Shown: positions 8,808-17,698 of the stretch, one piece after another
Position numbering within the stretch: the stretch's first letter is position 1
Layout: each line of letters starts with the position of its first letter
Source: CAZHDI01 sp964531285
GTDB lineage: Bacteria; Pseudomonadota; Alphaproteobacteria; JAJFIK01
Reading direction: 5' to 3'
NCBI GenBank assembly: GCA_964531285.1
Contig: CAZHDI010000001.1
Span: 1 to 64,000 of the forward strand
DNA length: 64,000 nt
Position numbers and translations under genes: made by a program
The notes under the pieces: generated by a model
Seen by the model: only the letters and a program-made list of their open reading frames with translations
Told to the model about the DNA's origin: nothing
Databases searched by the model: none

Positions 8808-10376
8808 ATGACGGCGACAGCATTGCACACCCACGAGCCGGCCTTCCCCGCCATTGCGCGCTCCGCCAGGGCCTGGACCGCTCTGCTGGTCCTGCTTGCG
8901 GCCCTGGCGCAAACCATGGTCTTGGCTCTCGGCCTTGTCTCCGTCTCGGCGGACGAAAGCGCCCGCGCGCTCATGGCCCATGCGGTCACGCCGGAAACGG
9001 CCCTGGAGCCCTTCATCTGGCCGCCTTTCTACAAGATCGCCGTGGGCGCTGGTCTTTATCTGTATGATGATCTTTTCCTGACGCCCCGGGTCATCGCCTT
9101 TTTCATGGGTTTGGTGACCCTCGGCGCGATTCTTTATCTTGCGCATCGTCTGTTCGAGGATCGGGTGACGACAGTGATCGCCGGCGCCCTGGGTGTCTTC
9201 CTGTCCCACCGGGTGATTTTCGGCGCGGCGCCCCAGTCCGAAATGTTCTTCAATGTCTTTGTGCTGATGGCCTTTGCGTTCTTTGCCGGCTGGCTGGTAC
9301 GCCGGCGGCCCCGGGACACACTGCTCGCTTCGGCGCTTTTCGCCCTGGCATGCCTCGTGCGCTTCGAAGCCTGGTTCATGGCCGCGCTTTACGGGCTGTT
9401 CCTGGCCTATGCCTGGGCCTTCGAGAGGCGCCTGTCCTTCGGCCTGCTCGCCCTCAACGGAATGATCGTCTCAAGTGCCCCGCTTCTTGTCCTCGGCCAG
9501 GCATGGCTCAGCTATGGCTCGCTGGAGCCTTTGTTCATCACCGGCGTCCAGGCGAAGATGTTCGGCGCATCCATGAGCGACCTTCTCTTCAACAGCCACG
9601 CCTTCAACACCGCCCGGGATGTCCTGTCCTCTCCGCTGATCCTCGCGCTTGTGCCGCTGACTCTTCTCGCTGTGGAAGACCCGGCCAAGCGCCGCTGGAT
9701 CCTCTGTCTGATCGGCTCGCTCGTCGTCATCACGCTCGCGACCTTTGCCACCCGGAGCGTGGCCTATGCCGCGCCGTGGCGCCTGAGCGGCGTTTGGACC
9801 ATGGCCGTCGTGCCCTTTGCCGCCGTGGCCCTGATCAGCCTCGTGCGCAGCTTCGTGCCCCGCTTTTTCGGCCCCTTCGGACGCAGCGGCGCCCTTGCCG
9901 GACTGTGCGCCGCGGCCATGCTGGCCTTTGCCCTCGACACCCTGGAGATCGTGCGCAGCTTCAATGGTCAGTTTTCACCGGAAGAGCGCCAGACCGGTGC
10001 GTTCATCCGCCAAGCGCTCGACGGGCGGGACGGCAATGTGCTGCTGGCCGCGGACTCCTTCGACTTTCTGGACGTGATCGTGGCCTCCAACCGTCCGGAC
10101 CGGTTTGTGATCAACCGGGGCGAGGATCCCCTTCAGGTTGGTCTTTATGTCGGCTTCGACGATTTCTGGCGCCGCGAGGACCCGGCCATCTACGAGGCCC
10201 ATGTCGCCCCGAAATTCGACCTGGACCGGGGCGGCGACGCCGAACAGCTCGCAGCGCGGAATATTTTCCTGGTTGTGAGCGCGAATCCAGCCCACCACAC
10301 CGCCCTGGATGCCAATTCCATGGCCCGGCTTGCGGCCCGCTTCGGGCCCTGGTCCGTCTACACTTGGCAGCCTTGA
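8808..10376 (+). CDS. GT39/ArnT-like membrane glycosyltransferase
   Basis: A 522-residue polytopic protein with about ten to eleven hydrophobic segments. The first large extracytoplasmic loop begins with ADESARALMAHAVT, the acidic pair expected in PMT/ArnT-type (GT-C) transferases, which move a sugar from polyprenyl phosphate to a lipid, protein or glycan in the periplasm. The C-terminal 120 residues are soluble. It lies divergently from the GT2-GtrA gene, which could supply the lipid-linked sugar, and 84 bases ahead of a GT1-like gene. The GT-C assignment is good; the acceptor is unknown. Confidence 0.8.
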   Translation: MTATALHTHEPAFPAIARSARAWTALLVLLAALAQTMVLALGLVSVSADESARALMAHAVTPETALEPFIWPPFYKIAVGAGLYLYDDLFLTPRVIAFFMGLVTLGAILYLAHRLFEDRVTTVIAGALGVFLSHRVIFGAAPQSEMFFNVFVLMAFAFFAGWLVRRRPRDTLLASALFALACLVRFEAWFMAALYGLFLAYAWAFERRLSFGLLALNGMIVSSAPLLVLGQAWLSYGSLEPLFITGVQAKMFGASMSDLLFNSHAFNTARDVLSSPLILALVPLTLLAVEDPAKRRWILCLIGSLVVITLATFATRSVAYAAPWRLSGVWTMAVVPFAAVALISLVRSFVPRFFGPFGRSGALAGLCAAAMLAFALDTLEIVRSFNGQFSPEERQTGAFIRQALDGRDGNVLLAADSFDFLDVIVASNRPDRFVINRGEDPLQVGLYVGFDDFWRREDPAIYEAHVAPKFDLDRGGDAEQLAARNIFLVVSANPAHHTALDANSMARLAARFGPWSVYTWQP

Positions 10377-10460
10377 TCCAACGCCGTCCCGTCTTGCCTC
10401 GCCGGGACAGTTTCTGCATGGTGCGCCGCGAAAGAACGGCATCAGCAATGGGATAATCCA

Positions 10461-11585
10461 ATGGCACAGCGCAAACCACGGGTCCTGATTTTTTCACAGC
10501 GGCAGGCCGTGACCTGGGTTTCCGCAGCGTGCTTTTACGAGTTCGAGGATCTGATCAGCGCCTGGACGGATGCCGACATTCTGGCGCTGCCCGACCGGCC
10601 CTTTCCGATCCGCCGGAAGATCAACACGGTGCTGAACGCCGTGACCCGCATGCCGGAAGTCGCGGCCGCGCTGACTCCGGCGGCGTGGTCACCCTGGACT
10701 CCCAAGAAGGAATACGACCTTTTCCTCGCCGTTCTTCCGACGCCGGATTTCAGCTTTGTGCTCAAGGATCTGGATCGAATCAAGGATCTGTGCGGCAAGA
10801 TGGCGGTCTATGTGCCCGAAGTCTGGGCCCATCGCCTGCGCGGCCACCGGCATCTCCTGCTGCCCCTCCAGGAATTCGACCATATCTATGTCAGTACACG
10901 CCATTCGGTGGATACCATGGCGGAACTGACCGGGCGGCCCACGAGCTTCCTGCCCTTCGCCGTCAACACCGAGGTTTTCTCGCCGGCCCCGGAAGGCGCC
11001 CCCCGCAGCATCGACGTCCTGACGATCGGCCGGCGCTCCCCGGTCACGCACCGGGCCCTGCTGAACGCGGCCCAAGATACCGGCTTGTTCTATCACTATG
11101 ACACGATCGCGCAGCCGGCGGCCGCCAAGGACCCGGCCGAACATCGCCGGATGTATGCGGAGCTTCTCAAGCGAAGCCGGTTTTTCCTCTCCAGCCGTGC
11201 CAATGCCGACGAGCCGGAAAAAACGCAAGGTGCGGAGGAAGTGGGTCACCGCTTTTTCGAAGGCGCTGCGGCCGGCGCCGTCATGGTCGGTGCGCCGCCA
11301 CGCACGCCCAGCATGGATGAGAGCTTCGACTGGCAAGACGCCGTTATTGAGGCCCCCTGGGACGATGAGGGCATTGCGGAACGTCTGAGCGCGCTCGAAG
11401 CGGATCCGGACCGCCTTGAGCGGATCCGGCGGGCCGGCATTGTCCAGTGTCTGCGCCGCCACGACTGGCTTTACCGGTGGGAGCAGATGTCTGCGGATCT
11501 CGGCCTGCCCTTAAGCACCGAGGCTGAACAGCGGCGTGCAGCACTCGAGGAACGGGCCAGCCGGTTCGACAGCGTCGCCGGCTGA
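10461..11585 (+). CDS. GT1/GT-B glycosyltransferase (CgeB-like)
   Basis: A 374-residue cytosolic protein with two Rossmann-like halves. The C-terminal half has the features of the Glyco_trans_1_2 group: FLPFAVNTEVFSP at the inter-domain linker, then a donor-site region with RFFEGAAAGAVMVG, in which the Glu would bind the nucleotide-sugar ribose, followed by EAPWDDEGIAERL. It follows the GT39-like gene in the same direction and ends 12 bases from the convergent methyltransferase gene. It probably adds a sugar to the same surface polymer. Donor and acceptor are not predictable. Confidence 0.78.
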   Translation: MAQRKPRVLIFSQRQAVTWVSAACFYEFEDLISAWTDADILALPDRPFPIRRKINTVLNAVTRMPEVAAALTPAAWSPWTPKKEYDLFLAVLPTPDFSFVLKDLDRIKDLCGKMAVYVPEVWAHRLRGHRHLLLPLQEFDHIYVSTRHSVDTMAELTGRPTSFLPFAVNTEVFSPAPEGAPRSIDVLTIGRRSPVTHRALLNAAQDTGLFYHYDTIAQPAAAKDPAEHRRMYAELLKRSRFFLSSRANADEPEKTQGAEEVGHRFFEGAAAGAVMVGAPPRTPSMDESFDWQDAVIEAPWDDEGIAERLSALEADPDRLERIRRAGIVQCLRRHDWLYRWEQMSADLGLPLSTEAEQRRAALEERASRFDSVAG

Positions 11586-11597
11586 CCGGGCCGACGG

Positions 11598-12959
11598 TCA
11601 CGCCGGCCGGGCGCGCCCGGGTGTCTGATCTTCCGGGTAGTCACCGAACCGCGGCAGACCATCGAGCGTCTCGTCCCGCCGGAACAGAATATGGTGCACC
11701 GGCGTGCCCCAAAGAGCCTGAAAGCTCGTATTCTCCCTGCAGAAGCCATCCACGGCCGCCGTGTCGCCGGTTGCGACGGCATCAAACGCCGCCGACAGGC
11801 CGGTCAGCAGGCTGCCGGCCGCTTCGGAGCCGGAGCGACCGACCCACATACTGCACTGGCGCGTGAGACCGGTCAGGGCCCGGAGCGCCGCCGCAGCCGC
11901 CTGGAAGCGGGTAGGCTCGGCCCGTTCAGCGCAATCCTCGGCGGCACCGATGGCCGCATCGATCAGGGCACCGATCTCCCCTGCCCCACTGAGACTGCCC
12001 CCGTAATAGAGGGGCAGGCCGAGGGCATGGCCGAGAGCGGCCCGGGACAAGTGCTCGTCGATCCGGCGAATATCTTCGACCACGGTCGAGGGCTGGCCCG
12101 ACTGTTCCCGATAGAGACCGTCCCGATAGGCCGGCGCACTCGACTGGAGGCGCAGGCCTGTCGCGATCCCGCGCCGGCACAGATCGCCGCCGTCGATAGG
12201 GCTCAGTCCGCGGGCAGCGGGATTGACCAGATGCCCCTCGATCCAGGCCTCGAAGGCCCGGGCCGACCCGCGCCGGTCCCACTTGATCATCATCAGAGTG
12301 CGGGCAACCTCGCCCGGCGTTTTGTCGGTCGCAGCAGAAACGCCGGCGATCAGGGCGCGGATCATGGCCTCAACAAAGGTGCCCCGGCGACTGAAACAGG
12401 ACACGTGCACGAGCCCGTCCGGGCGGCACCGGGCCTTGAGGCCATTCAGTGTGTCCTGGACGGGATCGCGTCCATGGAGCATGGTCTCCGCACTCACGAA
12501 ATCATAAGACGCACCCGATCCGTCGGCGGATAGAGGGTCGACAGTCTCGACGAGGGAATCCATGAGGCCAAAACGCCCAAAGGCCTCCGTCACGTCGCTC
12601 ATCACGGCGCTCCGGCGTGCCATGTCCGAATCGAAAAAATGAACCTGGGCACCCCAGCGGGCGAAGGCCAGGGCCGCCACGCCCACGGTCCCGCCGCTGC
12701 CCAGCACGCCGACCGAGCGGCCCGCCAACATATTGGGCGGCAGACCAAGGCCTTCGCGGAAAAGGACTGCGCGCTCCTGAACGCTGGCGTCCAGCGCCTC
12801 CGCGCTTTCGGGCAACCAAACCCGCGCCTCGGTGCCGCTCCGGGTTTCGAGACCGGCGAGGGGATCCTGCCGGCCCGACCAAAGGCGCTTTGTGGACGAC
12901 GCGTCACCGGCCGCCGGGGTTGCGTCGGGATGAACGGGGGTCGCGGAAACTGCCGTCAT
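11598..12959 (-). CDS. SAM-dependent methyltransferase-like protein
   Basis: A 453-residue soluble protein. A Rossmann nucleotide-binding loop is clear at about residues 83-105 (VGVLGSGGTVGVAALAFARW) and is followed by an acidic FFDSD, which would hold the ribose of S-adenosylmethionine. Further on, FVSAETMLHGRDPV and CRPDGLVHVSCFSR match the later strands of class I methyltransferases. The C-terminal 200 residues are helical and unlike common methyltransferases. Sitting against a glycosyltransferase gene, it may methylate a surface glycan. An NAD-binding role is an alternative. Confidence 0.65.
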   Translation of the reverse strand: MTAVSATPVHPDATPAAGDASSTKRLWSGRQDPLAGLETRSGTEARVWLPESAEALDASVQERAVLFREGLGLPPNMLAGRSVGVLGSGGTVGVAALAFARWGAQVHFFDSDMARRSAVMSDVTEAFGRFGLMDSLVETVDPLSADGSGASYDFVSAETMLHGRDPVQDTLNGLKARCRPDGLVHVSCFSRRGTFVEAMIRALIAGVSAATDKTPGEVARTLMMIKWDRRGSARAFEAWIEGHLVNPAARGLSPIDGGDLCRRGIATGLRLQSSAPAYRDGLYREQSGQPSTVVEDIRRIDEHLSRAALGHALGLPLYYGGSLSGAGEIGALIDAAIGAAEDCAERAEPTRFQAAAAALRALTGLTRQCSMWVGRSGSEAAGSLLTGLSAAFDAVATGDTAAVDGFCRENTSFQALWGTPVHHILFRRDETLDGLPRFGDYPEDQTPGRARPA

Positions 12960-13106
12960 TGGAATGGGCCTGTGTTAAAATGGAGGTCGGCGGGCCGGTT
13001 CGTCAGATCCGGTCCGGCTACAATACGGTTCCACCGAAGCCTCTAATGACTCGTGAAGATCGGCGGGAATAACGCGCCTTACGTGTACAAGCACAGGAGA
13101 CATGCC

Positions 13107-13898
13107 ATGGCGGATCCGGCCTCCTGGGCCCAAGAGGCCTTGCCGCCGGCCGTCGGAGGGGTCCTCATTCTCTCCAGCCCCTTTTTGGGAAGCTTTTTGG
13201 CCCTCGTCGCCCAGCGCTGGGCGCAAGAGCGCCCATTTCTGTGGACTCGGTCGGCCTGCGAGTCCTGTGGGCGGGTGCTTGGCCCCCTGGAGCTGGTGCC
13301 CCTGGTCAGCTATCTCCTCCTGCGGGCCCGGTGCCGGGGCTGCAAGGCCCCCATTCCCTGGTCGCTGGCCGCCACGGAGGCGGTGGCCCTGGGTCTCGCC
13401 CTGTGGGCCGCGGCCGTGCTGGGCCCCGGGGTCACCGGCGGGGTTGCCGCGGCAACGGCGGTGCTCGCAGTGGTGCTGGTGCTGCTCGCCCTCATTGATG
13501 CGCGCACGTTTCTTCTGCCCGATGCCCTGACCCTGCCCCTGATCCTAGCGGGCCTCGGCGTAACGGCATGGCTCGATCCGGCGGCCTTGAGGGCCCATGC
13601 CCTGGCGGCCGTCTTTGGCTATGGCGTCATCTGGCTGATTGCAGAGACTTACCGGCGTCTGCGCGGGCGCGACGGTCTGGGGCTGGGCGATGCGAAGTTG
13701 CTGGCCGCGGCGGGCGCCTGGCTGGGCCCCCTGGCCCTGCCCTCGGTGCTGTTTATCGGCGCCGCCTCGGGACTGGTGGCCGCCGGTCTCGCACGGGCGG
13801 GCGGACAGGCGATCACCCTGACGAGCGCCCTGCCCTTCGGCCCGTTCCTTGCCTTCGGCATCTGGGTGACCTGGCTGCACGGGCCCTTGCGCTTTTGA
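13107..13898 (+). CDS. Prepilin peptidase (A24 aspartic protease, GspO/PilD type)
   Basis: A 263-residue integral membrane protease-methylase that processes type IV prepilins or type II pseudopilins. It has the full-length bifunctional architecture: the GSFLALVAQR entry motif, a zinc-type CxxC pair in the cytosolic loop (Cys51/54 and Cys76/79), and both catalytic aspartates, Asp131 in LIDARTFLLPD and Asp195 in GLGDAK. ATG 13107 follows AGGAGA with seven-base spacing. No pilin or secretion operon lies beside it; the only other related gene in the window is the GspL-like remnant at 21.3-22.3 kb. It is probably active and serves a system encoded elsewhere. Confidence 0.92.
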   Translation: MADPASWAQEALPPAVGGVLILSSPFLGSFLALVAQRWAQERPFLWTRSACESCGRVLGPLELVPLVSYLLLRARCRGCKAPIPWSLAATEAVALGLALWAAAVLGPGVTGGVAAATAVLAVVLVLLALIDARTFLLPDALTLPLILAGLGVTAWLDPAALRAHALAAVFGYGVIWLIAETYRRLRGRDGLGLGDAKLLAAAGAWLGPLALPSVLFIGAASGLVAAGLARAGGQAITLTSALPFGPFLAFGIWVTWLHGPLRF

Positions 13899-13928
13899 CC
13901 GCAGGGTCCGACGCGGTTTTTCAGGGCA

Positions 13929-14315
13929 TCAGGCCTGGCGGCTCGCCAGGAAGCGGGTGATTTTCAGAATTTCAGCCCGCATCGCCGGGTCCGGGATCTC
14001 GATAAAGGCCCGGACGAGGCTCGCCCCCTCCTGGGCCAGGCTCCGATGGTCGGTGGGGGTTTCGGGAAGAGGCTCCCGGGACCGATCTCCCGGCGGCCAG
14101 AAAAACAGATCGCTCAACTGACAGGAGAAAAGCGTTGCCGCCCGGTGTAACGTGTTGGCCGAGGCCAGTTTTGCCCCGTCCTCAATGGCTGACAGCTCTG
14201 CCACGTTCAGACCCAGCCGCGCCGCCACGCTTTCCAGACTGAGCTCGTGCTGCATTCGCAAATATTTCAACTTGGCCCCGAAGACCAGGCCCAGGCGGAG
14301 AAACGGTTCCTTCAT
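13929..14315 (-). CDS. XRE-family transcriptional regulator
   Basis: A 128-residue protein with an N-terminal Cro/CI helix-turn-helix at about residues 13-67 (LSLESVAARLGLNVAELSAIE and following). The rest is short and hydrophilic, with a FWPPGD segment, and no ligand or protease domain. The gene ends 31 bases from the convergent prepilin-peptidase gene. Its upstream region carries a perfect DnaA box 26 bases from the start codon, raising the possibility of DnaA-linked control. The target genes are unknown. Confidence 0.85.
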   Translation of the reverse strand: MKEPFLRLGLVFGAKLKYLRMQHELSLESVAARLGLNVAELSAIEDGAKLASANTLHRAATLFSCQLSDLFFWPPGDRSREPLPETPTDHRSLAQEGASLVRAFIEIPDPAMRAEILKITRFLASRQA

Positions 14316-14340
14316 CGACCCGACCCCCCAACGGAAAAGT

Positions 14341-14349
14341 TATCCACAG
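14341..14349 (+). promoter_or_regulatory. DnaA box (TTATCCACA)
   Basis: Exact match to the strong DnaA box consensus, 26 bases upstream of the XRE start codon. It is extended by AG to TTATCCACAG, as in many regulated promoters. Confidence 0.55.
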
Positions 14350-14500
14350 AAATATGAACACCAAAATGAGGCGTGTGCGCTCTCCCGTCGCAGACCGCTC
14401 CCCAATCCTTCGATATGGGGACAAGACAGCACTTATACCAACGAATATCCACCTTTTCGGGATGGATAGAGAACGTTGCACTTTTGTCCGCAAAGCGGTC

Positions 14501-14509
14501 TGTGGAAAA
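14501..14509 (-). promoter_or_regulatory. DnaA box-like site (TTTTCCACA)
   Basis: Matches TTWTNCACA on the minus strand (plus strand TGTGGAAAA). It is inverted relative to the box at 14341 and about 150 bases away. Confidence 0.45.
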
Positions 14510-14619
14510 AACAGGACAACCCATGGTGCCTCAAGTGTCCGTGAGTCGCCGTCCGACGGCCATCGCGGAAACAGCCGCGCGCGCCGGCGCATCTGGGCCG
14601 CACCCGGCTTGATGCGCGG

Positions 14620-15672
14620 TCAGACCTGGACCGGAAAATCCCGCGGGTGAATGAACGCTTCTGCGAACCAGGGCATGCGGTGCTTGTCAACCACGTCATG
14701 GATCCAGTCGATCACGGCTCGGATGCGGGCCAGATGATCGAGGCGACGCTCATAGACGAGCCAGAAATGGGCCTGGGCCTTGTATTCGAAATCGAGAAGA
14801 ACGAGGTCCGGATCGTTAAAGGTCGAAAAATAGGACGGCAGCATGCCGATCCCGATTCCCCCACGGACGGCCTCCACCAACGCGCCGCTCGAATTCGTGA
14901 CGGTTGCGATGGGCATCAGTTGACTGATCGCCAGAACCTCCTTGTCCCAACGATCCGTCTGGTGCTTTTGTGACGTGTGATAGACATAGCGGTGTTGCAC
15001 CAGATCCCCCACCGTCGCGGGCTTTCCGAACATACTGATATATTCGCGTGACGCGTAAGGCAGATGGTGCATGGCCCCCAGGGGAAGCGCCATGTAGTTT
15101 GGTGGTACCCGGTCCGAAAACTGGATCGACAGGTGAGCCGGCGAATCCCCGACATCCACATCGTCCAGCCCACAGATGAATTCCAGCGTCAGCGTCGGAT
15201 AGGCGCGATGGAAGGCACACAAGCGGGGCATGAGCCAGAAGGTGAGCAGGCCGTCGGGCACACCCACCCGCACGGAGCCCTCGATAGCCTCGTCGCTGCG
15301 GCGGACCTTGCGGGTCAGTTCCTTGACCGAGGTCTGCATCATCTGGGCATGCTCGAGCACGAGCCGACCATAATCCGTAGGCGTCACACCGATTGGGGAG
15401 CGCACCAGAAGCTGGGTGCCCAGCATTCGCTCCAAACCGTCGATGCGCCGGCTCACCGTGGGCTGGGTCAGCCCAAGACTCTCGGCGGCCTTGGAAAAGG
15501 ATCCGCTGAGACACACCGCGAAGAAAATGCGCAAGTCATCCCAGTTGGGGCCGGGCACGTCGGGCACCACGGCCTGATTCGTGTGCGGAACGGCCACCTC
15601 CGGCAGGGACAGCCGGTTCTGGGTCGGATCCGGATCCTTGCTGCCTGTAACCATTTCCGTATGCCCCCCCAT
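14620..15672 (-). CDS. LysR-family transcriptional regulator
   Basis: A 350-residue regulator. After an unusually long N-terminal extension of about 45 residues, the winged helix-turn-helix begins at WDDLRIFFAVCLSGSFSKAA and includes LTQPTVSRRIDGLE. The C-terminal two-thirds is a periplasmic-binding-protein-like effector domain (SVRVGVPDGLLTFWLMPRL and following). The start is uncertain: internal methionines could remove part of the extension, but none lies right before the HTH. It is divergent from the gene at 15771, a classic arrangement for a LysR target, so that gene chain is the best candidate regulon. The inducer is unknown. Confidence 0.88.
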   Translation of the reverse strand: MGGHTEMVTGSKDPDPTQNRLSLPEVAVPHTNQAVVPDVPGPNWDDLRIFFAVCLSGSFSKAAESLGLTQPTVSRRIDGLERMLGTQLLVRSPIGVTPTDYGRLVLEHAQMMQTSVKELTRKVRRSDEAIEGSVRVGVPDGLLTFWLMPRLCAFHRAYPTLTLEFICGLDDVDVGDSPAHLSIQFSDRVPPNYMALPLGAMHHLPYASREYISMFGKPATVGDLVQHRYVYHTSQKHQTDRWDKEVLAISQLMPIATVTNSSGALVEAVRGGIGIGMLPSYFSTFNDPDLVLLDFEYKAQAHFWLVYERRLDHLARIRAVIDWIHDVVDKHRMPWFAEAFIHPRDFPVQV

Positions 15673-15770
15673 TCAATGCCGGGTGATGTGGAAGTTTTCG
15701 ACTCGCCGCAGTGTGCCGCGTCGTTGCCGCGCCGTGCGGCACCCGAAAAGTTTAAGGAAAGTCCCGACCG

Positions 15771-16397
15771 GTGGCCAGAGACCCCAAAATCAGCCTGACT
15801 TTGGAAGCGCTTGGGCGAATGGGCGTGGTCCGCGCTGATGCTGCGGACGTGCTCCCGGTCCATCGGTTAGCCACGGGGCTTCTTGGCGAACAGATTGCGT
15901 CAGCCGAAATGCTGTCCGCCATGCGGGAACACAACCCTGAGACGCTCTATGTGCGGAAGAATACCACTGACCGTCAGGCATGCGCCGTATGTCCTCCAGA
16001 GACATGGCCGGTAACCGCTTTCCTGGCACTCCTGCCTTTGACGCCGGAGGGCGTCGCAGCCCTCTGGGATGCCGCCTTCGATCCACTGACCGTGGACCGT
16101 CTCTGGGTCTGTCCTTGGGGAAATCCTCCGCATGCCATCTATGTCTGGGGCATTGGCGGGGTCTCTTTGAAGGACAGGGCCACGATCTGGGGCTTCGCCC
16201 GCTTTCTTGAAAACGGCCTGTTTGGCCATGTGGCGCACTACGCGCGTCCTGGCACCCAACGGGGGTGTGCGCTGATGGAACAACGGGGCTTCCGTCCGCT
16301 CGCATCCTTTCGACGGGGCGCTCCGGAGACAATCTGGATGCGCCCTGCACTGAACGGTCTGTCCTCTCCGCCGGGGGGGATGGGCACCGATCCTTGA
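15771..16397 (+). CDS. Hypothetical protein, possibly GNAT-like
   Basis: A 208-residue protein starting at GTG, with AAGGAAA about eleven bases upstream. I do not recognise a named family. The C-terminal half resembles the end of a GNAT acetyltransferase: IYVWGIGGVSLKDRATIWG, then GCALMEQRGFRPLASF, like the alpha4-beta6-beta7 region. The N-terminal third is helical and contains a CAVCPPE pair of cysteines. It is the first gene of a same-direction chain (next starts 21 bases later) and is divergent from the LysR gene, which may control it. Confidence 0.7.
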   Translation: MARDPKISLTLEALGRMGVVRADAADVLPVHRLATGLLGEQIASAEMLSAMREHNPETLYVRKNTTDRQACAVCPPETWPVTAFLALLPLTPEGVAALWDAAFDPLTVDRLWVCPWGNPPHAIYVWGIGGVSLKDRATIWGFARFLENGLFGHVAHYARPGTQRGCALMEQRGFRPLASFRRGAPETIWMRPALNGLSSPPGGMGTDP

Positions 16398-16418
16398 GCG
16401 CAACGGGAGATCTTATCC

Positions 16419-17084
16419 ATGCACGCTGCAGTTCTCGACACCTCGCAGGCACCCGCCCCGAAGGCCCGCATCCGCCGCTCGGCCACGCCGATTGGCAGTG
16501 CGCGGCCCCAATCCAATGCCCCGAGCCTGGCCCTGGAAGTCGTCTCCAACATGGAGCACATGATGAAGGTCGTCACGGTACGATCACTCGTGTACATGGC
16601 CGATCAGGAATGTCCTTTCGAGGAAGAGTTCGACGGCAACGACTTCGTGGGCATGCATGTCCTTGCAAGCCTCGGTTCGGAACCCGTCGGCACGCTTCGG
16701 CTGCGTTTTTTCGCCGGTTTCGCTAAGCTGGAGCGGGTTGCGCTGCGCAAGGAATATCGGCAGTCGGATATTGCTAAGCAGATGGTACAGTTCGCCCTCG
16801 ATATCTGCCGGCGCAAGGGATACACGGTCGTCTACGGCCATGCCCAGGTGCGTCTGCTGCGCTTCTGGCGGTCCTACGGGTTCCATGAACGCGCCAACCG
16901 CAAACGGTTCATTTTTTCAGATCACGAATATGCGGAGATCGTCTGCAATCTGAGCGAGCACCCGGACGCCGTGACCCTTGAATCCGATCCCATGGTCATG
17001 ATCCGTCCCGAGGGCCGCTGGGATGAAATGGGTGTGCTTGAATTTTCCGCCGCCCGCGAAGCCACAAACCCCAACCATGCGTGA
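16419..17084 (+). CDS. GNAT family N-acetyltransferase
   Basis: A 221-residue protein with a disordered 45-residue leader and a GNAT core at about residues 50-165. The segment LERVALRKEYRQSDIAKQMV is the beta4/alpha3 acetyl-CoA site (a degenerate R-x-x-G-x-A signature), followed by GHAQVRLLRFWRSYGF, the usual end of the fold. Positions of beta strands resemble the ElaA-like group. Its stop overlaps the next gene's GTG start by four bases (GTGA), implying translational coupling. The acceptor substrate is unknown. Confidence 0.85.
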   Translation: MHAAVLDTSQAPAPKARIRRSATPIGSARPQSNAPSLALEVVSNMEHMMKVVTVRSLVYMADQECPFEEEFDGNDFVGMHVLASLGSEPVGTLRLRFFAGFAKLERVALRKEYRQSDIAKQMVQFALDICRRKGYTVVYGHAQVRLLRFWRSYGFHERANRKRFIFSDHEYAEIVCNLSEHPDAVTLESDPMVMIRPEGRWDEMGVLEFSAAREATNPNHA

Positions 17085-17665
17085 GAGAGGCGAACACGGT
17101 GACCCAGCCCCTGTCGCGGAGGCCCGCTGCCCGTCCGGCCGCCGGTCCGGCCTCCCCTCACATCGTTTTCGACGCGTTCCAGAATGCTGCCCTGAAAAGA
17201 CACGACGACGATGACATCGCTGCCGCACGAACGATGTTGCTCGAAGCGCGACGGGCCGGATGGCAGGTCTCGCATGTTTTCCACCGGCCGCCGGACAGAT
17301 GTTTCAATCCGGACGATCCGGACTGGCGGCCCATTGAGGGCTTCGAGCCCTCCCCGTTCGAGATGAGCTTCGTCACCCTGGGCCGGACAGCCTTTGCCAG
17401 CCGTCCGTTCACCGAACGGTTTCTCGCGTTGCGCTCCCACAGGATCTTCTTCATGTCGCTCGCGCCGCGGGAAAATTGTCTCGAAACACTTGCCATGGCG
17501 GAAAGACATGGTCTACCTTTCGACTTTGTCAGGTTTGATCCACCAAATAGTGTATGCCCGGCTGTAGAAGTTGCGTATGGTCAAAAGCTAGCCTGCTTAG
17601 GGGAACACCTTGAAAGTCAGGCCTCTGTCACCAACCAATCCAAAGGGATACGTCATGTAACGTGA
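17081..17665 (+). CDS. Isochorismatase-like cysteine hydrolase, degenerate triad
   Basis: A 194-residue protein resembling the cysteine hydrolase (isochorismatase) fold. IVFDAFQN (Asp31) matches the first catalytic segment, WQVSHVFHRP and GFEPSPFEMSF the substrate loop, and ENCLETLAMAE contains Cys133 at the nucleophile position. The usual lysine four residues before the SAF-like TAF motif is Thr99, so the Asp-Lys-Cys triad is incomplete. The GTG start at 17081 is coupled to the upstream GNAT gene by a 4-base overlap; GTG 17099 with AGAGAGG ahead is an equally reasonable start. The last 40 residues look less constrained. It may be inactive or have a changed chemistry. Confidence 0.65.
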   Translation: MREANTVTQPLSRRPAARPAAGPASPHIVFDAFQNAALKRHDDDDIAAARTMLLEARRAGWQVSHVFHRPPDRCFNPDDPDWRPIEGFEPSPFEMSFVTLGRTAFASRPFTERFLALRSHRIFFMSLAPRENCLETLAMAERHGLPFDFVRFDPPNSVCPAVEVAYGQKLACLGEHLESQASVTNQSKGIRHVT

Positions 17666-17671
17666 CGTATC
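17647..17671. promoter_or_regulatory. Perfect 9-bp inverted repeat overlapping a stop codon
   Basis: GATACGTCA at 17647-17655 and its exact complement TGACGTATC at 17663-17671 are separated by seven bases. The right arm covers the stop codon of the cysteine-hydrolase-like gene, and the element lies 28 bases before the next start codon. There is no T tract, so an operator or RNA hairpin is more likely than a terminator. Confidence 0.55.
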
Positions 17672-17698
17672 TCAGCCTTTGACAACCATGAGGACCGC

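Larger units (their letters stand above)
14316..14619. other. Intergenic region with two DnaA-type boxes
   Basis: A 304-base region between the starts of the XRE gene and the 3' end of the LysR gene (both minus strand). It is less GC-rich than its flanks. TTATCCACA occurs at 14341-14349 on the plus strand and TTTTCCACA at 14501-14509 on the minus strand, both matching TTWTNCACA. A weaker ATATCCACC lies near 14446. No gene is evident. Confidence 0.6.
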
